Source of the DNA: Sphingomonas sp. JC676
Lineage (GTDB): Bacteria; Pseudomonadota; Alphaproteobacteria; Sphingomonadales; Sphingomonadaceae
DNA length: 64,000 nt
Assembly (NCBI RefSeq): GCF_014489075.1
Contig: NZ_JACTGR010000002.1
Span: forward strand, 558,001-622,000
Reading direction: 5' to 3'
The translations under genes and the position numbers were made by a program. Below the pieces are notes generated by a model. That model was not told the DNA's origin, did not search any database, and was given only the letters and a program-made list of their open reading frames with translations. This document shows, one piece after another, positions 26,473 to 34,181 of this stretch. The first letter of the stretch is position 1. The number at the start of each line of letters is the position of its first letter.

Positions 26473-27738
26473 ATGGCAGCGCGCGCACTCCGCGATTGGA
26501 TGCTCGGCTCAGGGCTCGCGCTGGCGGCTTCGACACCGCTTCAGGCGCAAGAGGCGCCGCTGCCGAAAGGCCCCACTGCCGCGCAAGTCGAGGCTGATGC
26601 CGATCCGGCCCAGAAGCGGCCGGTGACGCTGAGCGGATCCTATGCCAGCGATCTCAACGCCGATGTCGCAGGCGGCGAGCGCCGGGGCGCGGCCTATCTC
26701 GGTCGGTTGAGCCTGCTGGCCGACGCAGACCTCGATGGGCTCGTGGGGCTCCGTTCGGCGATGCTCCATCTGAGTATCCTGCAGATACATGGCACGGGCG
26801 CGTCCGGGCATTTCGTCGGCAACACTGCCGCGGTGAGCGGTATCGAGGCTGAGCCGGCGCTGCGGCTCAACCAGATCTGGGTGCAATTCCCGCTGGCGAA
26901 AGGCGCGCAATTGCGGCTCGGGAAAATCACGGCGCAGGAGTTCTTCGCCAGCCCCACTGCGGGGCTGTTCATCAATTCGAGCTTCGGCTGGCCGGCCAGC
27001 TTCGCAACTGATCTGCCGAGCGGCGGTCCGTCCTGGCCGCTCGGCGCTCCGGGCGCGCGTCTCAGCGTCAGTGCGAGTTCGAAGACAACGGCGCGGATCG
27101 CCATATTCGCCGGCGATCCCGCCGGGCCAGGGCAAGGCGATCCGCAGCGACGCGACGGCCATGGCTTCAACGCCTTCGGCTTCGCCGGCCAGCCGTTCGT
27201 GATCGGCGAACTGTCGACAACGCTCCCGGGCGGCGGCGTCGCAACATTGGGCGGCTGGAAGCATTTCGGGCGGTTCGACGATGTTGGCGGCCGTGCCGAT
27301 CGGCACGTGGGAAACTTCGCCGTCTATGGGGTGGTGGATGTCCCGCTGTGGAAATCCGCGCGCGTGCCGGGACAAGGGGTCTCGGGCTTCGCCAGGATCA
27401 CGGTTGGGCCGTCCGACCGGAACCCGGTCGACCTGTATCTGGATGGCGGCGTCTCGCTTTCAGGGCCGTTTCGAAATCGCCCCGGTGACGTGCTCGGCAT
27501 TGCTGTGGCCTTTGCGCGCCTCTCGCCCCGGCTCGCCGGGAATGGTGCCGCCGATCCATTGCCGTCGGGGGAATGGGTGATGGAGGCAAGCTATCGCCTC
27601 GCGGTCGGCAAAAGAATGTCCCTCCAGCCGAACCTCCAATATGTCGTGCACCCCGCCGCGTCCGCGCTGGTCTCGCCCCCTGGACCCAGGACGCCCGATG
27701 CGCTGGTGTTGGGCCTGAGGACCTCCGCTACATTCTAG
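26473..27738 (+). CDS. OprB-family carbohydrate-selective porin
   Basis: A 421-residue outer-membrane porin. The N-terminus has a signal-like segment (GSGLALAASTPLQAQ). The rest is beta-strand-rich with the OprB patterns LRLNQIWVQFPLAKGAQLRLGKITAQEFF, NSSFGWPASFATDLPSGGPSWPLGAPGARL and a C-terminal strand in ALVLGLRTSATF ending in Phe. OprB proteins admit sugars in Pseudomonas relatives. ATG 26473 is 106 bp from the divergent CoA-transferase. Confidence 0.85.
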   Translation: MAARALRDWMLGSGLALAASTPLQAQEAPLPKGPTAAQVEADADPAQKRPVTLSGSYASDLNADVAGGERRGAAYLGRLSLLADADLDGLVGLRSAMLHLSILQIHGTGASGHFVGNTAAVSGIEAEPALRLNQIWVQFPLAKGAQLRLGKITAQEFFASPTAGLFINSSFGWPASFATDLPSGGPSWPLGAPGARLSVSASSKTTARIAIFAGDPAGPGQGDPQRRDGHGFNAFGFAGQPFVIGELSTTLPGGGVATLGGWKHFGRFDDVGGRADRHVGNFAVYGVVDVPLWKSARVPGQGVSGFARITVGPSDRNPVDLYLDGGVSLSGPFRNRPGDVLGIAVAFARLSPRLAGNGAADPLPSGEWVMEASYRLAVGKRMSLQPNLQYVVHPAASALVSPPGPRTPDALVLGLRTSATF

Positions 27739-27758
27739 CCCCGAAATGCAAACAACAA

Positions 27759-27789
27759 GGCCCGGGAAGCCGCTTGGACTTCCCGGGCC
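27759..27789 (-). terminator. Intrinsic terminator of dps
   Basis: An 11-bp perfect stem, GGCCCGGGAAG with CTTCCCGGGCC, and a 9-base loop between the convergent porin and dps genes. On the minus strand it is followed by UUGUUGUUUG. It could also slow transcription from the porin side, where no U-run is present. Confidence 0.8.
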
Positions 27790-27834
27790 TCGCCGGCTCC
27801 GGCGGGGAGGGGGGGCGCGCCGGAACGCTGGGGA

Positions 27835-28338
27835 CTAGTTGCGCGATGCCTCGAACAGGAACCAGGCGCGCCGTTCGGCATCGTCGGTCCAGGTGTCGAT
27901 CATCGCGGAAGTGGCATTGTCGCTCGCCGCGTCGGCGAACTGCTTGGCGCGGCGGAACGACTCCACCAGCATGAGATTGTCCTCGCGCAGCTCGGACAAC
28001 ATCGCGCGCGGCAAGACATAGTCGGCGTCGTTGTCGAAGATCGTCTGCCGGCGCGCGATGTCGCCGATCGAGCGCAGCGTTGTCGCGCCGATCTTGCGCA
28101 CGCGCTCGGCAATCGCGTCGGTGATCGCGAAGATCTCCGTCGCCTGATCGTCGAGCAGCAGATGATAGTCGCGGAAATGCGGTCCCGAGACATGCCAGTG
28201 GAAGTTCTTGGTCTTGATGTAGAGCGCGAAGGTATCGGCCAGGATCGCGTTGAGAGCCGTCGCGACAGCACGGACCTCGCCGCGATCGAGATCGCTCGGC
28301 GTGGCAAGTGCGGGCGCCAGTTTTGCCAGCGTGTCCAT
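27835..28338 (-). CDS. dps: Dps: DNA-binding ferritin-like protein
   Basis: Stores iron and protects DNA under oxidative or starvation stress. 167 residues from ATG 28336-28338, behind a GAGGAG six bases upstream. Ferroxidase residues are in NFHWHVSGPHFRDYHLLLDD and EIFAITDAIAERV. A longer upstream frame is rejected on Shine-Dalgarno position. It is divergent from the membrane PAS kinase at 28536. Confidence 0.95.
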   Translation of the reverse strand: MDTLAKLAPALATPSDLDRGEVRAVATALNAILADTFALYIKTKNFHWHVSGPHFRDYHLLLDDQATEIFAITDAIAERVRKIGATTLRSIGDIARRQTIFDNDADYVLPRAMLSELREDNLMLVESFRRAKQFADAASDNATSAMIDTWTDDAERRAWFLFEASRN

Positions 28339-28535
28339 GGCATGCTCCTCGATCGTCCCGCCGCGATCGGCGTCGCGGCTCCTGGGGACGAGGCGCATGT
28401 AGGAATTGCGGCCGGGTCGCCTCAATCATACGAAAGGTTCGGGTCATAGTCGGCATTGTCCGCCCGATACCGACTGGCGTATCGCCGCAGTCGGAGGCAA
28501 TCTCGATCCGCCGGTTGCCGGGAGCTGGAAGGCGA

Positions 28536-30488
28536 ATGCGTTCAACGGAACATGGTCCCGATCGGTCCGAGCGATCGCTCTTTGTCAGGCGCAAGCGGCT
28601 CTTCCGGGCCGCCGCCTTGGTCATCGGCGCCGCGATCTTCGCGTCGGACCTGCTGAGCCCGCTCCAGGGCGCGGTCGCGGTGCTCTACATCATCGTGGTC
28701 CTGCTCATCGCGCAGACGGGCGGCCGGCGATCGGTGCTGACGACCGGACTCATTTGCGCCTTGCTCGCTATCGGCGCATTCGTCGCGGGACATCGAGACG
28801 ATCCCTTCGATGGCGCCTATGTCCGCTTGGGCGTGAGCCTTATCGCGATCCTCGCCGCCACGCTCCTTTCGATGCGCGACCATAGCGCGCGGACGACGCT
28901 GGCCGAGCAGGCCCGCGTCCTGGAGCTCACCCACGACACCGTCGTCATCCGCGATGCCGGCGGCAGGATTCTCTATTGGAACGACGGCGCGGAAGATCTC
29001 TATGGCTGGGCGCGAGAGGAAGCCCTGGGCAGGCCCTGCGACGAACTGCTACAATGTCAGTTCCCCTCCGAGGAAGTCGCCCAGGCGCTCCGGGACGAGG
29101 GGAGCTGGTCCGGCGAAGTGACCCGCACGCGCCGCGATGGAACCCGGATCGTACTCGCCAGCCGCTGGTTGCTGCGCCGCGATCCGGAAGGCCGCAGCAT
29201 CGGCATCATCGAGACCAGCGCCGATCTGACCGAGCAGCGCCGCGCCGATGCCGAACGCCAGCTCTCGGAAACGCGCTACAGGACGATCTTCCACGCCGCC
29301 GGCTTCGCGGCGTGGGAATCGGACTGGTCCGAGACACGCAAGCACATCGTGGCGGCGGCCCCGCCCGGCACCGATCTGCGCGCATGGATGGCCGCCCATC
29401 CCGATGTGGCGCGGGACGCGGCGATCAAGGCGAAGATCCGCGACGCGAACCAGGCAGCGGTGGATCTTTTCGGCGCCGCCAGCCTCGAAGCGCTGATCGG
29501 CAGCAATGTCGTCGCGCGCTACGCCACCGGGATCGAGCAGTCCTTCGCCGAGATCCTCGCCGATCTCGCGACCGGTGCCGAAAGGATCGAGAAAGAGGGG
29601 CAATGGACCACCCTTCAGGGCCGCACCGTGGATCTGATCCTGCGTGTCTCGCTCGTATCCGAAGGCGAGCCCTGGTCGCGCGCTTTGGTCATGGCGTTCG
29701 ACGTGACCGAGCGGAACGAGGCACGTGCCAAGCTCGAGCAAACATCGACCGAACTGGCACATGCCGCCCGCGTATCCACGCTCGGCCAGCTCGCCGCGTC
29801 GATCGCGCACGAAGTGAATCAGCCATTGGCGGCCATCATCAACTACGGAAAATCCGGAACGCGTTGGCTATCGCGCGATGTGCCCGATACGGCGGAGGCC
29901 GAGCACTGCTTCGATCACATCGTCTCGAACGGCAACCGCGCCGCGGCGGTGATCGCCCGGGTGCGTGCGCTGGCCCGCAAGACCGCCCCGCAGGCCGAGC
30001 CGCTGGCACTTCCCGCGCTGATCGACGAGGCAATGGCGCTCGTCCAGCGTGAAGCGAGCGCAGGGCGGGTCGCGATGCAAAGGCTGGGCGGGGATCTGCT
30101 GCCCTTCGTGATCGCGGATCGCGTCCAGATCCAGCAGGTCGTGGTCAATCTATTGCTCAACGGCATCCAGGCGATGCGCGAGGTCGAGGATCGCAAGCGT
30201 GCGCTCTGCATCCGGCTCGGCATGGAGACCGAAACCATGGTGCGCGTCGCGGTCGAGGATTGCGGAAGCGGGATCGGCGAGAATCCCAACCGCATCTTCG
30301 AGCCGTTCTTCACCACCAAGGCCGATGGCATGGGCATGGGCCTCTCAATCTGCCGCTCGATCATCGAGGCGCAGGGCGGCCGTATCAGCGCGGCCGACAA
30401 TCCCGACCATGGCGCGACCATCGCCTTCACATTGCCCGTGAGCACCGCCGAACCGCCTGCGGCACAGGCATCGCATACCTCTGTATGA
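28536..30488 (+). CDS. Membrane-bound PAS sensor histidine kinase
   Basis: A 650-residue kinase from ATG 28536 (MRSTEHGPDR...); AAGG lies just upstream. Four N-terminal TM helices (about residues 22-115), two PAS regions (LTHDTVVIRDAGGRILYWNDGAEDLYGW; second about 255-395), HisKA with His in ASIAHEVNQPLAAI, and HATPase (VVVNLLLNGIQAM, DCGSGIG, GMGMGLSICRSII). The H-box and GMGMGLS variants are those of the FixL/NtrB-like HisKA group. It is followed by two FixJ-like regulators on the same strand, its probable partners. The open frame extends further upstream but has no kinase-like sequence. Confidence 0.92.
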   Translation: MRSTEHGPDRSERSLFVRRKRLFRAAALVIGAAIFASDLLSPLQGAVAVLYIIVVLLIAQTGGRRSVLTTGLICALLAIGAFVAGHRDDPFDGAYVRLGVSLIAILAATLLSMRDHSARTTLAEQARVLELTHDTVVIRDAGGRILYWNDGAEDLYGWAREEALGRPCDELLQCQFPSEEVAQALRDEGSWSGEVTRTRRDGTRIVLASRWLLRRDPEGRSIGIIETSADLTEQRRADAERQLSETRYRTIFHAAGFAAWESDWSETRKHIVAAAPPGTDLRAWMAAHPDVARDAAIKAKIRDANQAAVDLFGAASLEALIGSNVVARYATGIEQSFAEILADLATGAERIEKEGQWTTLQGRTVDLILRVSLVSEGEPWSRALVMAFDVTERNEARAKLEQTSTELAHAARVSTLGQLAASIAHEVNQPLAAIINYGKSGTRWLSRDVPDTAEAEHCFDHIVSNGNRAAAVIARVRALARKTAPQAEPLALPALIDEAMALVQREASAGRVAMQRLGGDLLPFVIADRVQIQQVVVNLLLNGIQAMREVEDRKRALCIRLGMETETMVRVAVEDCGSGIGENPNRIFEPFFTTKADGMGMGLSICRSIIEAQGGRISAADNPDHGATIAFTLPVSTAEPPAAQASHTSV

Positions 30489-30564
30489 TGGGATCGCGTC
30501 CCAGAATCGCCCAGCTCATGAGGGAAGGTCGCGGGCCGTTGGTGCGTCGCGGCAGGAGTAAAGC

Positions 30565-30930
30565 GTGAAACAGTCCCCGACCATCTGCATCGTGGATGAT
30601 GACGACGATGTCAGGTCCAGTCTTGAAAATTATCTGCGCTCGGTGGGCGTCGAAGTGCGCAGCTTCGATTCCGCCGAGGACTTCCTGGCGTCGAGCGACC
30701 GGCTCGAGGCCGATTGCCTGATCACCGACCTACATATGCCTGGAATGGACGGCATGACGCTCCAGCGCGAGCTCAACCGGATCGGGCGGACCTTCCCGGT
30801 GATCGTCATGACCGCCTTCCCTACGCCCGCCGCCCAAAAGGAATCCGCCACGTTGGGTGCTGTCGCCTTTCTGGTGAAACCGGTCGATCCGGACATGCTG
30901 CTCGATCGGGTCGGGGAGATACTGTTATAA
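30565..30930 (+). CDS. Single-domain response regulator (FixJ-type REC)
   Basis: A 121-residue REC-only protein: D11-D12 acidic pocket, phosphoacceptor D55 (LITDLHMPGMDGM), Thr in VIVMTAFPTP and Lys in FLVKPVD. It sits between the PAS kinase and a full FixJ-like regulator. It may act as a phosphate sink or branch for that kinase; it has no output domain. Confidence 0.92.
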   Translation: MKQSPTICIVDDDDDVRSSLENYLRSVGVEVRSFDSAEDFLASSDRLEADCLITDLHMPGMDGMTLQRELNRIGRTFPVIVMTAFPTPAAQKESATLGAVAFLVKPVDPDMLLDRVGEILL

Positions 30931-30996
30931 TCAACGCGACGGCTCGAAGCGACGCCGCGTCGCAGGCCGCCTGTGAATGTCAGGGGAGTTTGGACG

Positions 30997-31653
30997 ATGG
31001 GAAGCGAAGCATCGCAACCGATATTGATCTGCGTCATCGACGACGATGAGGAAGTTCGCGGCTCGCTCGACAGCCTGCTGCGCTCCGCCGGTTTCGAAGT
31101 GCGGACCTTTGCGGGGCCGGAAGAGTATCTCGGCTGTCCTGCGGCCGATGCCGCGGCCTGTTTGGTGCTCGACGTCCGGCTACAGGGCGCCGACGGGCTG
31201 GAATTCCAGCAATCGCTGATAGAAAGCGAAGCGCAGGTACCCGTCATCCTGATCACCGGCCATGGCGACATCCCGATGACCGTGCGCGGCATGAAGGCCG
31301 GCGCGGTCAGCTTCCTGCCCAAGCCGTTCGAGGAGGAAGACATGCTCGCGGCTGTCGCCGAAGCCGTCGAGCGCGACCGCCGGCGCCGTTCCGAAGAACA
31401 ACAGGGCGAGGATGTCCGCGCGAACTATGCATCGCTCACCCCGCGCGAGCGCGAGGTGATGGGCTTGGTGACTGCGGGCCTGATGAACAAGCAGGTCGCC
31501 GGCCGGCTCGAGCTCAGCGAGATCACCGTGAAGATCCACCGCGGCAATCTGATGCGCAAGATGAAGGCGGAGTCGCTGGCCGATCTGGTCCGGATGGCGG
31601 AGACCCTGGGCGTGCGCGAGACCTCGGTCACGCGGTATCACAGCGCGGGCTGA
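30997..31653 (+). CDS. FixJ/NarL-type response regulator with LuxR HTH
   Basis: 218 residues from ATG 30997, with GGGGAG eight bases upstream (GTG 30973 would add eight residues). REC domain: D15-D17, phosphoacceptor D59 (VLDVRLQGADG), TGHGDIPMTVRGMKAGAVSFLPKPF, a FixJ/TodT hallmark. The LuxR-type HTH is LTPREREVMGLVTAGLMNKQVAGRLELSEITVKIHRGNLMRKM. Expected output of the PAS kinase at 28536. Confidence 0.93.
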   Translation: MGSEASQPILICVIDDDEEVRGSLDSLLRSAGFEVRTFAGPEEYLGCPAADAAACLVLDVRLQGADGLEFQQSLIESEAQVPVILITGHGDIPMTVRGMKAGAVSFLPKPFEEEDMLAAVAEAVERDRRRRSEEQQGEDVRANYASLTPREREVMGLVTAGLMNKQVAGRLELSEITVKIHRGNLMRKMKAESLADLVRMAETLGVRETSVTRYHSAG

Positions 31654-31751
31654 CCCGCGCGGCCCGATCGCACATCACCCTTTGGTTTGGGTGCACGAAC
31701 GACTGCCCCACCCCATCTCGCTGCTGGATCGAACAACAGCGAGGTGAAACC

Positions 31752-32531
31752 ATGCGCCGCTTCCGTACCAAGATCGCCCTCACGCTGCTTCCACTGCTGG
31801 CCGCCGGCATTCCCGCCGCCTCCGCGCAGACCGTCAGAAATGTCGTGCTGGTGCACGGCGCCTGGGTCGACGGTTCCGGCTGGAAACCGGTCTACGATAT
31901 CCTGACGCGCGACGGCTATCACGTGACGATCGTCCAGGAGCCACTGACCAGCCTTGTGGATGATGTCGCGGCGACCAAGCGCATCCTCGACCAGCAGGAC
32001 GGCCCCACCATCCTGGTCGCGCACAGCTATGGCGGCTCCATCATCACCGAGGCCGGGATGGATCCGCATGTCGCGGCGCTCGTCTATGTCGCGGCGCATG
32101 CCCCCGACGTCGGCGAGAACGAGTCCGCGCTCGGCAAGACGATGCCCAGCGTCACCCAGAGCACGCCCGGCGCGATCGTCTCGACGCCCGACGGCTTCAC
32201 CTATCTCCGTCGCGATCTCTTCCCTTCGCATTTCGCCGCCGATCTGCCGGTGGCGGAAGCCAGGTTCGCAGCGCAGTCGCAGGTCCTGACCGCCGCCGGT
32301 GTCTTCTCGACGCCGATGACCGTCGCGGCCTGGAAGGACAAGCCGAGCTGGGCGATCGTCGCCGCCGCCGACAAGATCATCAACCCGGATCTCGAGCGCT
32401 TCTATTACAAGCGTGCGGGCAGCCATGTGACCGAGCTGCAGGGCGCGAGCCACTCGGTCTACGAGTCCCGGCCACGGGAAGTCGCCGCGGTGATCGAGGA
32501 GGCCGCCAAGCACGCGAACGACAAGAAGTAA
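31752..32531 (+). CDS. Exported alpha/beta hydrolase
   Basis: 259 residues. Signal peptide FRTKIALTLLPLLAAGIPAASAQ. Catalytic elements: oxyanion region VVLVHGAWVDGSGW, nucleophile Ser in LVAHSYGGSI, Asp in VAAADKIINPD and His in LQGASHSVYES. The family (HGAWVDGS...AHSYGG) is that of plant-type salicylate/methyl-ester hydrolases and EstC-like enzymes, common as exported enzymes in proteobacteria. Substrate unknown. It may be monocistronic; it begins 98 bp after the LuxR-type regulator. Confidence 0.9.
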   Translation: MRRFRTKIALTLLPLLAAGIPAASAQTVRNVVLVHGAWVDGSGWKPVYDILTRDGYHVTIVQEPLTSLVDDVAATKRILDQQDGPTILVAHSYGGSIITEAGMDPHVAALVYVAAHAPDVGENESALGKTMPSVTQSTPGAIVSTPDGFTYLRRDLFPSHFAADLPVAEARFAAQSQVLTAAGVFSTPMTVAAWKDKPSWAIVAAADKIINPDLERFYYKRAGSHVTELQGASHSVYESRPREVAAVIEEAAKHANDKK

Positions 32532-32656
32532 CGAATCGCTGAGAGGGCGCACGCCGAAGAGGTAGGCGCCCTAAACCTGCGTATGATACCTCCGGCCGCG
32601 CTGATCGGGGATTACGAGCCATCGAGAACCCACGCTGTAAGCAAAGGGAGGATCTG

Positions 32657-33328
32657 ATGGTCATGACGGCAGCCGATACCACGACCGGCGACGCTCCGGC
32701 GATCACCGTGCTGCCGGCGGACCCCGAGCCGAGCAGCGCCGACGAGATCAATCACCGCATCTCCAACAGCCTGCAGCTGCTCTCGGCCATGGTTTCGGTG
32801 GAAGCGCGCGGGATCGAGGATCCTGCGGCGCGCGCCGCGCTCGATATGACGCAGCGCCGGATCAGCGCGATCGCCAGCGTGCACCGCCAGCTCTATCGCA
32901 CGCACGAAGCGTCGACGGTCGATCTGGGCGCCTATCTCGACGAGCTCGGCTACGAGCTCGAGGCGGGATATGCCAACGCCGCCGCCGGCCGCCGCGTGCT
33001 GGTCGACGCGTCGTCCATCACGGTGACGGCCATGGAGGCGACCGCGATCGGGATCATGGTATCCGAGCTCGTCGGCAATGCCTGCAAATATGCCTATGCC
33101 CCCAATGAGCCCGGGGACGTGCGGATCGCGCTCAGGCCAATGCTGTTCGGCGGTTATATCCTCGAAGTGGAGGATAGCGGACGTGGACGCGTACCCGACG
33201 CCACGCCCGAGGGGAGCGGGCTCGGCAGCCGGCTCATCGACATGATGGCGACGCGGCTGGGCGGATGGCACGGCTATGACGACGCCCGGCCGGGCACGCG
33301 CTTCATATTCTGCGTGGGCAAGCGCTGA
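32657..33328 (+). CDS. Soluble HisKA_2-type sensor histidine kinase
   Basis: A 223-residue kinase with essentially only the catalytic core: the HisKA_2 dimerisation/phosphoacceptor helix with H33 in DEINHRISNSLQLLSAMV, and a HATPase domain (GIMVSELVGNACKYAY, EVEDSGRG, GSGLGSRLID). No sensor domain, so it must depend on a partner or sense directly. Kinases of this HWE/HisKA_2 group often feed the alphaproteobacterial general stress response, but no PhyR/EcfG genes are here. ATG 32657. Confidence 0.88.
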   Translation: MVMTAADTTTGDAPAITVLPADPEPSSADEINHRISNSLQLLSAMVSVEARGIEDPAARAALDMTQRRISAIASVHRQLYRTHEASTVDLGAYLDELGYELEAGYANAAAGRRVLVDASSITVTAMEATAIGIMVSELVGNACKYAYAPNEPGDVRIALRPMLFGGYILEVEDSGRGRVPDATPEGSGLGSRLIDMMATRLGGWHGYDDARPGTRFIFCVGKR

Positions 33329-33430
33329 TTTCGTAACCGGTCGCAACCTGCGGCTGGCTGGGACCGGACCGAGCCGGACCATCCGGATGCTCGGCCTCGA
33401 GGTCAATTTCCGCTTCTGAAGGAGACGCCC

Positions 33431-34137
33431 ATGCCCCCTCCGGAGCCGCCGCGCTACCGGCCCCGCCGCTTTCGAAGTTCCTGGTGTTCCTGTCCGTGAC
33501 GACCGGCCTGGTCGACGCGGTCAGCGTACTTGGATTGGGCAATGTGTTCACGGCCAACATGACCGGCAACATCGCCTTTCTCGGCTTCGCCGCCGTCGGC
33601 ACGCCCGGGTTCAAAGCGCTGCACTATATAGTTGCGCTCGTTGCGTTCGTTTCCGGGGCAATGCTGGGGGGGCGGATGGGCACGCGCTTCGCCGATCGTC
33701 CGCTGCGGCACTGGCTGATCGGCGCGGCATTGATCGAAGCGGCGCTGCTGGGTGGGGCCGCGGCAGTCGCCGCCGGGATCGGGATCGCCGCGCTGGCGCC
33801 GAAGCACGCCGTACTCGCCGCCATCGCGCTCACGGCGATTGCCGTGGGCGTTCGCAACGCGACGGTACGCCGGCTGAAAGTGCCCGATCTCACCACCACC
33901 GTGCTGACGCTCACGTCACCGGCATCGCGGCGGATTCGCGACTTGCCGGCGGTGCTGCCCCCAATTTGGGGCGGCGGCTGGGCAGCATAGCGGCGATATT
34001 CGTGGGCGCGGCTATGGGCCGTGCTGGTGACGCACTTCGGTCTCACACCGCCGCTGCTGCTCGCCGCGGCAATGGTACTGGTGGGCACGCTACTCTGCGC
34101 GCGCCATCCCGCAACCGCGTCGCCGCATCGCGGTTGA
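33431..34137 (+). pseudogene. DUF1275 (YoaK) family membrane protein, multiply frameshifted
   Basis: A strong AAGGAG lies six bases before ATG 33431, but the frame leaves the family at once and hits TGA after about 22 codons. The family sequence is in the next frame (SVTTGLVDAVSVLGLGNVFTANMTGNIAFLG, from about 33450), shifts again at about 33913 (to ITGIAADSRLAGGAAPNLGRRLG-like), and once more at about 34014 (to VLVTHFGLTPPLLLAAAMVLVGTLLCARHP), ending at TGA 34135-34137. At least three single-base-type indels in 700 bp mean it cannot make a full protein. Family function is not established. Confidence 0.8.
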
Positions 34138-34181
34138 CCGCGGCGCCGGCTGAGCGGGGCAAATTCCGGGCAGCAGCCCCC

